Below, in pieces: positions 10,168 to 19,125 of a stretch of 64,000 bases of DNA (position 1 is its first letter; each line of letters opens with the position of its first letter). Source of the stretch: Pseudomonadota bacterium (GTDB lineage Bacteria; Pseudomonadota; Gammaproteobacteria; Burkholderiales; Rhodocyclaceae); the NCBI GenBank assembly GCA_018261905.1, contig JAGTRU010000034.1, forward strand, positions 1 through 64,000, in the 5' to 3' direction. The notes beneath the pieces were generated by a model that saw only the letters and a list, made by a program, of their open reading frames with translations, was not told the DNA's origin and searched no databases. The position numbers and the translations under genes are program-made.

Positions 10168-10563
10168 TCAATCTGTAAATGGGTTCAGCAGGCCGATCCC
10201 GCAGCCCTCAAAATCGCGAGTATTACGGGTGACCAAAGTTAAGTTGTGGGCTTGGGCGGCGGCCGCGATGAGCATGTCGGCTTGCGAGCGCGTAATGCCG
10301 CGTAGGGAAAACTCGCCACGCAGCGTTCCGGCGCGGTGAGCGATATCCTGCGTCATGGGTAAAACTTCGCAACGCGTGCGCAGCAGATTCTCGTAGGCAG
10401 CAAGTAACGCGGGGTTGCGATTGCGGATGAGTCCGTACACTGATTCATCGACTGAAATGGCGGCAATGGCAAGCTCGCCTTGCTGGTCGGCCCAGGCCAA
10501 TACGCCCGGGTTGGGACGGGGGCGGAGCAATTCACTGATGATGTTGGTGTCAACCAGCTGCAT
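10168..10563 (-). CDS. VapC-like PIN-domain toxin
   Basis: A 131-residue PIN-domain ribonuclease, the toxin of a type II pair. Acidic metal-binding residues are visible in VDTNIISE (D5, E11), in SQADMLIAA and in the C-terminal VTRNTRDF. The frame is open back to 10602, but the ATG at 10563 puts VDTN near the N-terminus as in the family. It overlaps the antitoxin by 14 bases and ends 18 bases before gcvH. The RNA target cannot be read from sequence. Confidence 0.88.
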   Translation of the reverse strand: MQLVDTNIISELLRPRPNPGVLAWADQQGELAIAAISVDESVYGLIRNRNPALLAAYENLLRTRCEVLPMTQDIAHRAGTLRGEFSLRGITRSQADMLIAAAAQAHNLTLVTRNTRDFEGCGIGLLNPFTD

Positions 10564-10861
10564 GTTCCGGGTATTCCTCATCGAGCATTTCGGCAAAAGC
10601 ATTGGGGCGCATCGCGGCGAAGCGGTCCGGCTCGGGCAATGGATCCGGGTGGCCGGCGGCTAAGCGACGTAACTCGGCAAATGCTTCGCCGAGCGTCTTT
10701 TGCTGCCGTCCTTCCTTCCACGCCCGGTATTCCGCCAGGTCTTCGGCCGCAATCATGACGGCAACCGGGGTGTTGCGGTTGTAGATGATTTGCGGCTCGG
10801 TCGCCGCCTGTTTGACGACATCCGAGAAGTGCTGTTTGGCTTGGGCGATATTCCAGTTCAT
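10550..10861 (-). CDS. Phd/YefM-type antitoxin
   Basis: A 103-residue antitoxin. The N-terminus (WNIAQAKQHFSDVVKQA, then NRNTPVAVMIAAEDLAEY) is the Phd/YefM DNA-binding fold, and the acidic, proline-rich C-terminal half should wrap the toxin. GGAGG lies about 6 bases before the ATG. Its promoter overlaps a perfect inverted repeat at 10875-10906, the expected autoregulatory operator. Confidence 0.88.
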   Translation of the reverse strand: MNWNIAQAKQHFSDVVKQAATEPQIIYNRNTPVAVMIAAEDLAEYRAWKEGRQQKTLGEAFAELRRLAAGHPDPLPEPDRFAAMRPNAFAEMLDEEYPEHAAG

Positions 10862-10874
10862 GGCGGCCTCCGTA

Positions 10875-10906
10875 TATGTCTATAATTCATGTTCATTATA
10901 GACATA
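10875..10906 (-). promoter_or_regulatory. Operator/promoter of the toxin-antitoxin pair
   Basis: A perfect 12-bp inverted repeat (TATGTCTATAAT at 10875-10886, ATTATAGACATA at 10895-10906) has an 8-base spacer. On the minus strand the distal arm contains TATAAT, a consensus -10 box, so antitoxin binding would occlude RNA polymerase. The -35 is weak. The site begins 14 bases upstream of the antitoxin start. Confidence 0.8.
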
Positions 10907-10924
10907 AATTACGGATTTAAATGG

Positions 10925-12016
10925 TTAGATAAGAGCCTTGCCGTTGCGGGCGAATACGGGTTTGACAACCTTGGCCTTGAGCTGCTTGCCGCGAATATCG
11001 ACTTCGACTTCGTCGCCGATGGCAACGCCGAGCGGCAGGCGGGCCAGGGCGATTGACTGCTGCAACGTTGGCGAGAAGCTGCCGGAGGTGATCTCACCCT
11101 CGCCTTGCGCCGTGATGACCTTCTGATGGCCACGCAGCACACCCTTGTCGAGCAGGATGAGGCCGAGGAACTGCTTCTGCTGACCGTTGGCGAGCAGGGC
11201 GGCCTTGCCAACGAAGTCGCGCTCATCCTTCGTGGCGACCGTCCAGGCCAGACCGGCATCGAGCGGCGAAACCGTCTCGTCCATGTCCTGGCCGTAAAGA
11301 TTCATGCCGGCTTCGAGGCGTAGCGTATCGCGGGCGCCGAGGCCGCAGGGCGCGACGCTGGCGGCGTGCAGCTTGTTCCACATGACTTCGGCTTCAGCGG
11401 CCGGCAGCATGATTTCAAAACCATCTTCGCCGGTATAGCCGGTGCTGGCGATGAAATACTGGTCCACTTCGGCGGCAAAGAAGGCTTTCAGGCCTTCGGT
11501 CGCGGCCTTGGCCTGCGGCAGCACTTCCCAGACCTTGGCGCGGGCATGCGGGCCCTGCACGGCGATGATGCCGAGGTTGTTGGCGCCATCGCGGCGCTGG
11601 GTGATCGTCACATCGAGTTGCCATTCGGCCGCTCTGGTCTGCATCCAGGCCAGATCCTTGAGGGCTGTGCCAGCATTGACGACGATGCGGAAGCGGGTTT
11701 CCGTCAGAAAATAGATGATCAGGTCGTCGATGACGCCGCCGGCCTCGTTGAGCATGGCCGAGTAGAGCGCCTTGCCGGAGGTCTGCAGCTTGGCAACATC
11801 GTTGGCGACGAGGCGCGACAGGAAGGCGCGGCAATCGGTGCCGACGACATCGACCGGGCACATGTGCGAAACGTCGAACATGCCGCAGTCGTTGCGTACC
11901 GCATGGTGTTCCTCGATCTGCGAGCCGTAGTTGACCGGCATGTCCCAGCCGCCGAAATCAACCATCCGGGCCTGCATTGCGCGGTGGGCGTTGTTGAGCA
12001 CTGTTTTCTTCAGCAT
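10925..12016 (-). CDS. gcvT: Aminomethyltransferase, T-protein of glycine cleavage
   Basis: The folate-dependent T-protein releases ammonia and forms methylene-tetrahydrofolate from the aminomethyl carried by GcvH. It is 363 residues, a normal length. Recognisable motifs are [28 protein letters not shown]-like (seen as [11 protein letters not shown]) and [24 protein letters not shown] lies 7 bases before the ATG. Its 5' leader contains a tandem glycine riboswitch and a terminator hairpin. It is the first gene of the gcv group. Confidence 0.97.
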   Translation of the reverse strand: MLKKTVLNNAHRAMQARMVDFGGWDMPVNYGSQIEEHHAVRNDCGMFDVSHMCPVDVVGTDCRAFLSRLVANDVAKLQTSGKALYSAMLNEAGGVIDDLIIYFLTETRFRIVVNAGTALKDLAWMQTRAAEWQLDVTITQRRDGANNLGIIAVQGPHARAKVWEVLPQAKAATEGLKAFFAAEVDQYFIASTGYTGEDGFEIMLPAAEAEVMWNKLHAASVAPCGLGARDTLRLEAGMNLYGQDMDETVSPLDAGLAWTVATKDERDFVGKAALLANGQQKQFLGLILLDKGVLRGHQKVITAQGEGEITSGSFSPTLQQSIALARLPLGVAIGDEVEVDIRGKQLKAKVVKPVFARNGKALI

Positions 12017-12060
12017 ATCAATCCTTTACAAACGTTTGTTAACGTTGCTTCTAGAAACGG

Positions 12061-12102
12061 AAAAGGGGTGAAACGAAAGAACGAATCTTGCGTTTCACCC
12101 CT
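12061..12102 (-). terminator. Riboswitch expression-platform terminator in the gcvT leader
   Basis: On the minus strand AGGGGTGAAACG pairs with CGTTTCACCCCT and is followed by UUUU, a classic intrinsic terminator. It lies between the second glycine aptamer and gcvT. By analogy with known glycine riboswitches, glycine binding would prevent this hairpin and allow gcvT expression; the switching direction is inference. Confidence 0.85.
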
Positions 12103-12105
12103 CTG

Positions 12106-12262
12106 TCCTCGATACCTGAGAGATTTGCCCCATCGGTGGGCGCTGTTGACGCCGCTCTCCAGAGTTTCATGAGTCAAGCCCATGATTCCACGGTCCTTTT
12201 GCCTGAGCGTTTTCGGGTGAAATTGCGCCTTCGGCGGCAGAGTTGATCTGCGCTCTCCCATG
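12106..12262 (-). ncRNA. Tandem glycine riboswitch
   Basis: The leader reads GGGAGAGC...GCCGCCGAAGGCGCAA...CTCAGGCAAAAGGACC for the first aptamer, then CTCTGGAGAGCGG...GCCCACCGATGGGCAA...CTCTCAGGT...GAGGACAGAG for the second. These are the two conserved aptamer cores of the glycine riboswitch. Both are complete, and they sit between a sigma-70 promoter and a terminator ahead of gcvT. Confidence 0.95.
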
Positions 12263-12272
12263 GAATGCGGGC

Positions 12273-12301
12273 ACTATAGCGGGATGGGGGCGGGGAGGCA
12301 A
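12273..12301 (-). promoter_or_regulatory. Sigma-70 promoter of the gcv riboswitch transcript
   Basis: On the minus strand TTGCCT (complement of 12296-12301) is followed after exactly 17 bases by TATAGT (complement of 12273-12278). Initiation near 12266 would place the 5' end a few bases before the first aptamer. Confidence 0.75.
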
Positions 12302-12460
12302 CTTGCTTGGGTGCTTGCCGTGGGAAAGGTGGGGTTCTCGGCTATCAGGAAAACCTGTTTGGCGTTACCCGGTGCGCAACATTTCATCAAAATTAATGCC
12401 CAAATCACGCAGTGCTATCCCCAAAACATGCTGCGCCGCACCAAGAGGGGCTTCTCCTTC

Positions 12461-13339
12461 ATGTTAAACTCCCGCTTTGCCTTGTATTGCCTGCCTGTGA
12501 CCCCAACCAATTTCGATTTCCATTGCCATTCTTCCGTTTCCGACGGCCTGCTGTCGCCGAGCGAGGTGGCGAGGCGCGCCGCGGCGAATGGGGTCGATCT
12601 CTGGGCACTGACCGATCATGACGATCTGGGCGGCTTGGCCGTCGCGCGGGCAGAGGCGGAAGAGGCCGGGATGGGCTTTGTCAATGGTGTCGAGATTTCC
12701 ATCGAATGGAACAAGGCCCCTATCCACATCGTCGGTCTTGGCTTCGATGCGACGCATCCGGCGCTGGTCAGCGGTCTTGATGACCTGCGTCAGGGCCGGG
12801 TCGAACGGGCCCGGCGGATGGGCGAGGCCCTGGCGGCGATCGGTATTCCCGGGGTTTATGAAGGCGCCTTGACCTACGCCGCCAATCCCAGTCTGATATC
12901 GCGCGCCCATTTTGCCCGCTACCTGGTGTCGATCGGCATCGCCAAGGATGTGTCGGGGGTGTTCCAGCATTACCTGACGCCGGGCAAACCGGGCTATGTC
13001 GATCATCGCTGGGCGACTCTGCCCGATGCCGTCGGCTGGATATCGGCGGCTGGCGGCGTTGCCGTCGTTGCTCACCCGGCGCGTTACAAGCTGCTGTCGA
13101 ATGGCGACATGCGGCGTTTTCTCGGTGATTTCAAGGATCTCGGCGGGCGTGCCATCGAGATTGTCTGCGGCAGCCATTCGCCCGACCATGTCTTGCATTA
13201 CGCACGGCTGGCCCGGCACTTCGCTTTCCATGCCTCACGTGGCTCGGATTTTCACGGGCCGGAAGAAAGTTATGTCGACCTCGGTCGGCTCCCCCAACTG
13301 CCGGAAGACCTGAAACCGGTCTGGCGTCTGATTGCTTGA
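12461..13339 (+). CDS. rnm: PHP-domain 3'-5'/5'-3' nuclease-like protein (RNase AM/YciV family)
   Basis: A metal-dependent phosphoesterase of the PHP superfamily. Family members include E. coli YciV (RNase AM), which trims rRNA 5' ends. Metal ligands are visible in DFHCHSSVSDG near residue 19, ALTDHDD, the NGVEIS segment, VVAHPARY and GSDFHGP. The open frame extends back to 12260. I use the ATG at 12461, which has GAGGGG upstream; a GTG at 12497 is an alternative that removes 12 residues. The neighbouring yciO-like gene repeats the E. coli yciV-yciO pairing. The substrate is inferred from the family. Confidence 0.8.
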   Translation: MLNSRFALYCLPVTPTNFDFHCHSSVSDGLLSPSEVARRAAANGVDLWALTDHDDLGGLAVARAEAEEAGMGFVNGVEISIEWNKAPIHIVGLGFDATHPALVSGLDDLRQGRVERARRMGEALAAIGIPGVYEGALTYAANPSLISRAHFARYLVSIGIAKDVSGVFQHYLTPGKPGYVDHRWATLPDAVGWISAAGGVAVVAHPARYKLLSNGDMRRFLGDFKDLGGRAIEIVCGSHSPDHVLHYARLARHFAFHASRGSDFHGPEESYVDLGRLPQLPEDLKPVWRLIA

Positions 13340-13342
13340 ACT

Positions 13343-13969
13343 ATGGCCCGCGTCGTAAACATTCATCCCGATACCCCGCAGCCGCGCCTGCTCGTGCAGG
13401 CCGCCGAATTCATCCGCAATGGCGCCATCGTCGCCTTGCCGACCGATTCCTGTTATGCCCTGGGCTGCCATCTTGGCGACAAGGAAGCCCTGGATCGCAT
13501 CCGCCTGATTCGCCAGATCGATGATCGTCACCATTTGACCCTGATGGTCCGCGATCTTTCCGAAATCGCCCATTTCGCCCGGGTCGATAATGCCCAGTAT
13601 CGTTTGCTCAAGGCGGCGACACCGGGCAGCTACACCTTCATTCTCGAAGGCACCAAGGAATTGCCGCGCCGGGTTATCCACCCCAAGCGCAAGACCATCG
13701 GCGTGCGGGTGCCGAACCATCCGGTGGCGCTGGCGCTGCTCGAAGAATTGAACGAACCGCTGCTGACGACAACGCTGCAATTGCCGGGCGACGAGTTTCC
13801 GCTGACTGAGGGTTGGGAAATTCAGGATCGCCTTGAGGATCAACTGGAGCTGATTCTTGATGCCGGCCCGTGCAGTACCGAGCCGACGACGGTCATCGAC
13901 CTGACTGGCTCGACGCCGGAGCTGATCCGCGCCGGGCGCGGTTCGCTGGCGCTGTTCGGGCTGGATTGA
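13343..13969 (+). CDS. yciO: YciO/Sua5-family L-threonylcarbamoyladenylate synthase-like protein
   Basis: A 208-residue YrdC-fold protein related to the enzyme that makes threonylcarbamoyl-AMP for the t6A modification of tRNA. It shows GAIVALPTDSCYALGC, the KRxxHHLTLM-type binding region (DDRHHLTLMVRDL) and VGVRVPNHP-type strand (GVRVPNHPVALALL). The YciO subgroup is often non-redundant with TsaC, and its exact reaction is less certain. It starts 3 bases after the PHP gene stop. Confidence 0.88.
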   Translation: MARVVNIHPDTPQPRLLVQAAEFIRNGAIVALPTDSCYALGCHLGDKEALDRIRLIRQIDDRHHLTLMVRDLSEIAHFARVDNAQYRLLKAATPGSYTFILEGTKELPRRVIHPKRKTIGVRVPNHPVALALLEELNEPLLTTTLQLPGDEFPLTEGWEIQDRLEDQLELILDAGPCSTEPTTVIDLTGSTPELIRAGRGSLALFGLD

Positions 13970-13976
13970 GGGAAAG

Positions 13977-14630
13977 ATGATGGAAAGCCTGATCCAGACC
14001 ATTGCCATTTCAGCCCTGCCGGTCATTTTCGCGATCACCCTGCACGAAGCGGCGCACGGCTATGTGGCGCGCTATTTCGGCGATCCGACCGCCTGGCTGG
14101 CCGGGCGTATCACGCTGAACCCGATTCGTCACATCGACCTGGTCGGCACCATCATCATTCCGGTCGTCATTCTGCTCTTTTCCAGCGGGACCTTCCTGTT
14201 CGGCTACGCCAAGCCGGTGCCGGTCGATTTCGGCCGCCTGCGTCATCCCAAGCGCGACATGCTGTGGGTGGCCCTGGCCGGGCCGGCGGCTAACCTGTTC
14301 ATGGCTTTCGGTTGGGCCTTTGTGCTCAAGCTGGCCTGGCTGATGCCGGTCAATGATTACACCGTGCCGCTTTCCGAAATGAGCAAGACGGGCATCATCG
14401 TCAATTGTGTGCTCATGGTGCTCAATCTCTTGCCGCTGCCGCCGCTCGATGGCGGACGGGTTGCCGTCAGCCTTTTGCCGCACGGCTTGTCGTGGAAATT
14501 TGCCCAGCTCGAGCGCTGGGGCTTCCCGATTTTGCTGCTTCTGATGTTCACCGGTATCCTCGCCACCATCATGAATCCGCTGGTCATTCTTTCGGCGCGG
14601 ATTATCGAATCCATTTTTGGACTTTATTGA
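13977..14630 (+). CDS. Site-2 protease family membrane metalloprotease (M50)
   Basis: A 217-residue polytopic membrane protein with the zinc-protease motif HEAAH at residues 23-27 in TLHEAAHGYVARYFGD, and the third zinc ligand region NLLPLPPLDGGR. It has no PDZ domain, so it belongs to the compact M50B group found widely in this gene neighbourhood. The substrate is unknown. GAGGGAAAG precedes two adjacent ATG codons; the first is used. Confidence 0.88.
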   Translation: MMESLIQTIAISALPVIFAITLHEAAHGYVARYFGDPTAWLAGRITLNPIRHIDLVGTIIIPVVILLFSSGTFLFGYAKPVPVDFGRLRHPKRDMLWVALAGPAANLFMAFGWAFVLKLAWLMPVNDYTVPLSEMSKTGIIVNCVLMVLNLLPLPPLDGGRVAVSLLPHGLSWKFAQLERWGFPILLLLMFTGILATIMNPLVILSARIIESIFGLY

Positions 14631-14636
14631 TCGACT

Positions 14637-15839
14637 ATGTACGCAGAACGTGTTCTATCCGGCATGCGCCCCACGGGCTCCCTCCATCTCGGCCACTACC
14701 ACGGGGTTCTCAAGAACTGGGTCAAGCTCCAGCATGAATATCCCTGCCTGTTTTTTGCCGCCGACTGGCATGCGCTGACCACCCATTACGACAACCCGCA
14801 GGGCATCGAGCAGGCGACCTGGGACATGATCATCGACTGGCTGGCGGCCGGCGTCGATCCCAACCAGGCGACCATGTTCATCCAGTCGAAAGTGCCGGAA
14901 CACGCTGAGCTGCACCTGCTGATGTCGATGATGACGCCGCTTGGCTGGCTGGAGCGCGTGCCGACCTACAAGGACCAGCAGGAAAAACTGGCCGGCAAGG
15001 ATCTGACGACCTACGGCTTCCTCGGTTACCCGCTGCTGATGAGCGCCGACATCCTGATCTACCGCGCCGACAAGGTGCCGGTCGGCGAAGACCAGATTCC
15101 GCACGTCGAATTCACTCGCGAACTGGCGCGCCGCTTCAATCACATGTATGGCCGCGAGCCCGGGTTCGAGGACAAGGCACGCGAAGCGGTCAAACGCTTG
15201 GGCAGCAAGAAGGCCAGACTCTACGAAGAGTTGCGCACCCGCTTTCAGCAGAACGGCGACAAGGAAGCCGTCGAGCAGGCCAAGGCTATGCTCAATGAAA
15301 TCCAGCATCTGTCGGCGGTCGATCGTGAGCGCCTGTTCGGCTTCCTGGAAGGTACCGGCAAGATGATCCTGGTCGAACCGGGTTATCTGTTGACCGAGGC
15401 TTCCAAGATGCCGGGGCTGGATGGGCAGAAGATGTCCAAGTCCTACAACAACACCATCACCATGCGCGAGTCGGAAGACTCGGTGGCCAAGAAGGTCAAG
15501 AGCATGCCGACCGATCCGGCCCGCGTCCGCCGCCACGATCCGGGCGAGCCGACCAAGTGCCCGGTCTGGCAATTGCATCTGGTTTACTCCAACGAAGGTT
15601 GCAAGGAGTGGGTGCAGCAGGGCTGCCGTACCGCCGGCATCGGCTGTATCGAGTGCAAGCAGCCGGTGATCGACGGCATCCTGCGCGAACAGGCGCCGAT
15701 GCGCGAACGGGCGCAGGTCTATCTCGATGATCCGACGCTGGTCAAGAACATCATTGCCGACGGCTGCGAGAAGGCCCGCGAGTACGCCCGGGAAACCATG
15801 CGCGACGTGCGCGAGGCGATGGGGCTGGAATACCACTGA
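14637..15839 (+). CDS. trpS: Tryptophanyl-tRNA synthetase
   Basis: A class I synthetase that charges tRNA-Trp. The HIGH-type motif appears as GSLHLGHYHG near residue 14 and the KMSKS loop is intact (GQKMSKSYNN near residue 264). At 400 residues it is the long betaproteobacterial form, with an extra C-terminal cysteine-rich segment (GCRTAGIGCIECK). It is co-oriented and closely spaced with its neighbours. Its stop overlaps the next start by one base. Confidence 0.96.
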   Translation: MYAERVLSGMRPTGSLHLGHYHGVLKNWVKLQHEYPCLFFAADWHALTTHYDNPQGIEQATWDMIIDWLAAGVDPNQATMFIQSKVPEHAELHLLMSMMTPLGWLERVPTYKDQQEKLAGKDLTTYGFLGYPLLMSADILIYRADKVPVGEDQIPHVEFTRELARRFNHMYGREPGFEDKAREAVKRLGSKKARLYEELRTRFQQNGDKEAVEQAKAMLNEIQHLSAVDRERLFGFLEGTGKMILVEPGYLLTEASKMPGLDGQKMSKSYNNTITMRESEDSVAKKVKSMPTDPARVRRHDPGEPTKCPVWQLHLVYSNEGCKEWVQQGCRTAGIGCIECKQPVIDGILREQAPMRERAQVYLDDPTLVKNIIADGCEKAREYARETMRDVREAMGLEYH

Positions 15840-16129
15840 TGTTCGGTTACGATTGGGAATCGCTGATCTGGATCGGTATCGGCTTTGGCGGCCAGGCGCT
15901 GTTCATGATGCGCTTCGTCGTCCAGTGGTGGAGTAGCGAAAAGGCCAAGCGGGTGGTGATTCCGGTCGCCTTCTGGTATTTCAGCCTGGGCGGCAGCCTG
16001 GTCCTGGTCATCTATGCCATTCATCGCAAGGATCCGGTATTCATCTTCGGTCAGGCATTGCCCGTCGTTATCTATCTGCGCAACCTGCATCTGCATTACC
16101 GGGGCAAGGGCCGCGCCGCGGCCTCCTGA
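15839..16129 (+). CDS. LAB_N-domain small membrane protein (lipid A biosynthesis N-terminal domain)
   Basis: A 96-residue protein with three predicted membrane helices and the signature GFGGQALFMMRFVVQWWSSEKAKRS-like start (seen as MRFVVQWWSSEKAKR), then PVAFWYFSLGGSLVLVIYAIHRKDPVFI. This domain occurs alone or fused to lipid-A-disaccharide synthase or glycosyltransferases. The role of the stand-alone form is not defined. Confidence 0.85.
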   Translation: MFGYDWESLIWIGIGFGGQALFMMRFVVQWWSSEKAKRVVIPVAFWYFSLGGSLVLVIYAIHRKDPVFIFGQALPVVIYLRNLHLHYRGKGRAAAS

Positions 16130-16130
16130 G

Positions 16131-16988
16131 ATGAGTGCGGCGGCGGATGTCCTGTTCGAGCCGGGTCCGGTGCAGGCGGCGTTGTTCGAGCCGGTTGCCC
16201 GGATCTACGGTCAGCCGCTCGAACATCTGCCGCAAGATCTGTACATTCCGCCCGATGCGCTGGCCATCATGCTGGATGCCTTCGAAGGGCCGCTTGACCT
16301 GCTGCTTTACCTGATCCGCAAGGCCAACGTCGATATCCTCGATATCCCGATGGCGCCGCTGACCAAGCAATATCTGGCCTACATCGACAGCATGCAGGCG
16401 ACCAACCTGGAGTTGGCGGCCGATTACCTGGTGATGGCGGCGATGCTGATCGAGATCAAGTCGCGCATGCTGTTGCCGCGCCACAAGATCGGCGAGGGCG
16501 ACGAGGCCGAAGACCCGCGCGCCGAATTGGTGCGTCGCTTGATGGAATACGAGCAGATGAAGGTCGCCGGTCAGCGCCTCAATGAAATGCCGCAGGCCGA
16601 GCGTGAGTTTTTCTGGGTGGAAACCCTGGTCGAGAAGTCGCTGTATGTGCGTTTGCCGGAGGTTTCGGTTGACGACCTGAAAGAGGCCTGGATGGCGGTG
16701 GTGCGCCAGGCACGGCTGAACAAGCACCACCAGATCGGGCGCGAAGAGTTGTCGGTGCGCGAACATATGGGCATCATCCTGCGTTTGTTGCAGGAGCGCG
16801 GCGGTTTTGTCCAGTTTGAAACGATGTTCGACCCGGCCATGGGGGCGCCCGGGCTGGTCGTGCATTTCCTAGCAATGCTTGAGCTGGCCCGCGAAAAACT
16901 GGTCGAATTTACCCAAACCGAGGCGTTCGCGCCGATTTACGTGAGAGTGCATCAAGGTGGAAGCGAGTCAGGTCAAGAGGATTCTTGA
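16131..16988 (+). CDS. scpA: Segregation and condensation protein A
   Basis: The kleisin subunit that bridges the SMC heads in chromosome condensation. Its core has the family sequence [36 protein letters not shown] near residue 45, and a C-terminal winged helix. The frame runs back into the LAB_N gene, but the ATG at 16131, immediately after that stop, gives a 285-residue protein of normal length. Its 3' end overlaps scpB by 32 bases. Confidence 0.95.
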   Translation: MSAAADVLFEPGPVQAALFEPVARIYGQPLEHLPQDLYIPPDALAIMLDAFEGPLDLLLYLIRKANVDILDIPMAPLTKQYLAYIDSMQATNLELAADYLVMAAMLIEIKSRMLLPRHKIGEGDEAEDPRAELVRRLMEYEQMKVAGQRLNEMPQAEREFFWVETLVEKSLYVRLPEVSVDDLKEAWMAVVRQARLNKHHQIGREELSVREHMGIILRLLQERGGFVQFETMFDPAMGAPGLVVHFLAMLELAREKLVEFTQTEAFAPIYVRVHQGGSESGQEDS

Positions 16989-17499
16989 GGCGGCGCTGCT
17001 CGCTGCCCGCGAGCCGATGACGCCGCTCGAACTGCGCAAGATGTTCGACGAGGAGCTGTCCACCGAGATGCTGCGCAAGCTGCTCGACCAGTTGCGCGAA
17101 GAATGGAGCGAGCGGCCGGTCGAACTGATCCAGCTCGCTTCCGGCTGGCGTTTCCGGACGCGCGCCGAATACCTGCCTTACCTGGAGCGGCTGAATCCGG
17201 AAAAGCCGCCGCGTTATTCGCGGGCCATGCTGGAGACCCTGGCCATCATCGCCTATCGCCAGCCGGTGACGCGCGGCGATATCGAGGAAATCCGCGGCGT
17301 CGCGGTTAACGCCAATGTCGTAAAAACGCTCGAAGAGCGCGGCTGGATCGACGTTGTCGGCCATCGCGAGACGCCGGGCCGACCGGCACTGTTTGCCACA
17401 ACGAAACAATTTCTTGATGATCTGGGCCTGCGTAGCGTCAGCGAACTGCCGCCGCTCGAACAAATCAGCCAGACACTGGAGCTGAACAATGAAAACTAA
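16957..17499 (+). CDS. scpB: Segregation and condensation protein B
   Basis: The KITE partner of ScpA in the SMC condensin complex. It has 180 residues with two winged helices and the hallmark [23 protein letters not shown], followed by [18 protein letters not shown]. It starts with GTG inside scpA (AAG-GTG, with AGGTGGAAG around it) and its end overlaps rluB by 11 bases. All of this points to tight translational coupling. Confidence 0.95.
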   Translation: MEASQVKRILEAALLAAREPMTPLELRKMFDEELSTEMLRKLLDQLREEWSERPVELIQLASGWRFRTRAEYLPYLERLNPEKPPRYSRAMLETLAIIAYRQPVTRGDIEEIRGVAVNANVVKTLEERGWIDVVGHRETPGRPALFATTKQFLDDLGLRSVSELPPLEQISQTLELNNEN

Positions 17500-18535
17500 A
17501 CGTACACCACTGCGCTCGTCGCCGAAAACCGGCGCGGGTGCCGAGAACCGCCCGGAAAAAGCCGGCGAGCGTCCGCGCTTCAAGATGGGCGCGGCGCGCG
17601 GCCCGGCTCGGGATGCCGCGCGTGAACCGGCAGCGCGTCAGGATGCTGGTGATCTGCCGCCGACCGAAGTGGTCGAGAAGCCCAAGCGCCAGCGGCTCGG
17701 GCCGCAGTCGGGGCGGGCCAATCGCGGCACGGTTGGGCGCAACGGCAAGCTGCTGCTCGAATCCAAGCCAGAGCGTCTGCAGAAGGTGCTGGCCCAGGCC
17801 GGCATCGGTTCGCGGCGTGAAATGGAAGAGTGGATCGCCGCCGGCCGGATCACGGTCAATGGCGTCCTGGCCCATCTCGGCCAGAGCATCGTGCCGACCG
17901 ACAAGGTCAAGATCGGCGGGCGCCTGGTCAATGTCCGCTTCACCACCACCAAGACGCCGCGTGTCGTGATGTACCACAAGCCGGAAGGCGAAATCGTCTC
18001 GCGCGACGATCCGGATGGCCGTCCTTCCGTGTTTGCTGCCTTGCCGCGCATTCGCGGTGGGCGCTGGATCGCTGTCGGACGTCTCGATTTCAATACCTCC
18101 GGTTTGCTGCTGTTTACGACGTCCGGCGAACTGGCCAACAAGCTGATGCACCCGAGTTCCGAACTGGTTCGCGAATACGCCGTACGTGTGCTCGGTGACC
18201 TGACTCTGGAAGCGCAAAAGCAGTTGCTCGATGGCATCGAACTGGAAGATGGTCCGGCCAATTTCGCCAGCCTCACCGATGGCGGAGGCGAAGGGGCCAA
18301 CCACTGGTATCGCGTCACCATTTTCGAAGGTCGCAACCGCGAAGTGCGTCGCATGTTCGAAGCGGTCGGGGTGACGGTCAGTCGTCTGATCCGTGTGCGC
18401 TATGGCCCCTTCAACCTGCCGCCGCAATTGAAACGCGGCTGGGTGCGCGAACTCGCCGAGACGGATGTCAAGGCTTTGCTGCGCGAGCTGGAAAAATCGA
18501 TCAATCCGCCGCCAATGCCGCCGGAGAGCGCATAA
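17489..18535 (+). CDS. rluB: 23S rRNA pseudouridine synthase RluB-type
   Basis: Modifies a uridine of 23S rRNA helix 80 (position 2605 in E. coli). A basic, low-complexity N-terminal extension of about 90 residues precedes an S4 RNA-binding domain ([20 protein letters not shown]) and the catalytic domain with the aspartate in [14 protein letters not shown]. The final 20 residues are a proline-rich tail. The scpA-scpB-rluB order is standard in proteobacteria. It ends the upstream operon; a new promoter follows. Confidence 0.94.
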   Translation: MKTKRTPLRSSPKTGAGAENRPEKAGERPRFKMGAARGPARDAAREPAARQDAGDLPPTEVVEKPKRQRLGPQSGRANRGTVGRNGKLLLESKPERLQKVLAQAGIGSRREMEEWIAAGRITVNGVLAHLGQSIVPTDKVKIGGRLVNVRFTTTKTPRVVMYHKPEGEIVSRDDPDGRPSVFAALPRIRGGRWIAVGRLDFNTSGLLLFTTSGELANKLMHPSSELVREYAVRVLGDLTLEAQKQLLDGIELEDGPANFASLTDGGGEGANHWYRVTIFEGRNREVRRMFEAVGVTVSRLIRVRYGPFNLPPQLKRGWVRELAETDVKALLRELEKSINPPPMPPESA

Positions 18536-18550
18536 AGTTACCCGGATTCA

Positions 18551-18579
18551 TTTACCGGGGGGAATAAATCCGTTATAAT
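18551..18579 (+). promoter_or_regulatory. Sigma-70 promoter of the rimP-nusA-infB operon
   Basis: TTTACC at 18551-18556, a 17-base spacer and TATAAT at 18574-18579 lie just after rluB. Initiation near 18586 gives a leader of roughly 75 bases that contains two terminator-like hairpins. Confidence 0.75.
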
Positions 18580-18596
18580 TCACGGGTTTGTTCCTC

Positions 18597-18651
18597 CCGC
18601 CGTTTCCGGTGGGGCATCTTTTTTGTAAGGTGGGCGTTTCGCCCATTTTTT
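18597..18651 (+). terminator. Two terminator-like hairpins in the rimP leader (possible attenuator)
   Basis: CCCGCC...GGTGGG is followed within a few bases by TTTTTT (to about 18624), and TGGGCG-TTT-CGCCCA at 18631-18645 is followed directly by TTTTTT. Both lie downstream of the operon promoter and upstream of rimP. The position fits the known NusA autoregulation of this operon in E. coli, but function here is inference. Confidence 0.6.
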
Positions 18652-18661
18652 ATTTGTGGCC

Positions 18662-19102
18662 ATGGATTTAAATACGCTGCTTGAAACGACCGTTGTTGGT
18701 CTGGGTTATGAACTCGTTGATGTCGAGATGTCGCCACGCGCCCGTACCATTCGCGTCTTCATCGATGTGCAGGGTCGCGAGAGCGGCATTGATGTCGAAG
18801 ATTGCGCCAAAGTCTCCAATCAACTGTCGCGCGTTTTCGAAGTCGAGAATGTCGATTATGACCGTCTCGAAATTTCTTCGCCGGGTCTGGATCGCGTGGT
18901 CAAGAAGGCCGCCGATTTCGAACGCTTTGCCGGTCAGGATATTCAAATCAAGGTACGTATTCCGCAGGGGGGTCGCCGTAATTTCCAGGGCGAGCTGCTC
19001 GGTTGCAAAGATGGCAAGGTTGGTCTTCGCCTGGAAAAAGATGATGTGGAACTGGAATTCACCAATATCGAGAAGGCACGTCTGGTGCCTCGTTTCGACT
19101 GA
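18662..19102 (+). CDS. rimP: Ribosome maturation factor RimP
   Basis: Needed for 30S subunit maturation. It has 146 residues, starting MDLNTLLETTVVGLGYELVDVE, with the family motifs RVFID and YDRLEISSPGLDRVV. A GTG 6 bases upstream is in frame, but the ATG is the likelier start. No strong Shine-Dalgarno sequence is visible within the normal distance; an AAGG lies upstream of the leader hairpin. It is the first gene of the nusA-infB operon. Confidence 0.95.
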   Translation: MDLNTLLETTVVGLGYELVDVEMSPRARTIRVFIDVQGRESGIDVEDCAKVSNQLSRVFEVENVDYDRLEISSPGLDRVVKKAADFERFAGQDIQIKVRIPQGGRRNFQGELLGCKDGKVGLRLEKDDVELEFTNIEKARLVPRFD

Positions 19103-19125
19103 AGGACTAGGAGGTTTTAGCCCAT

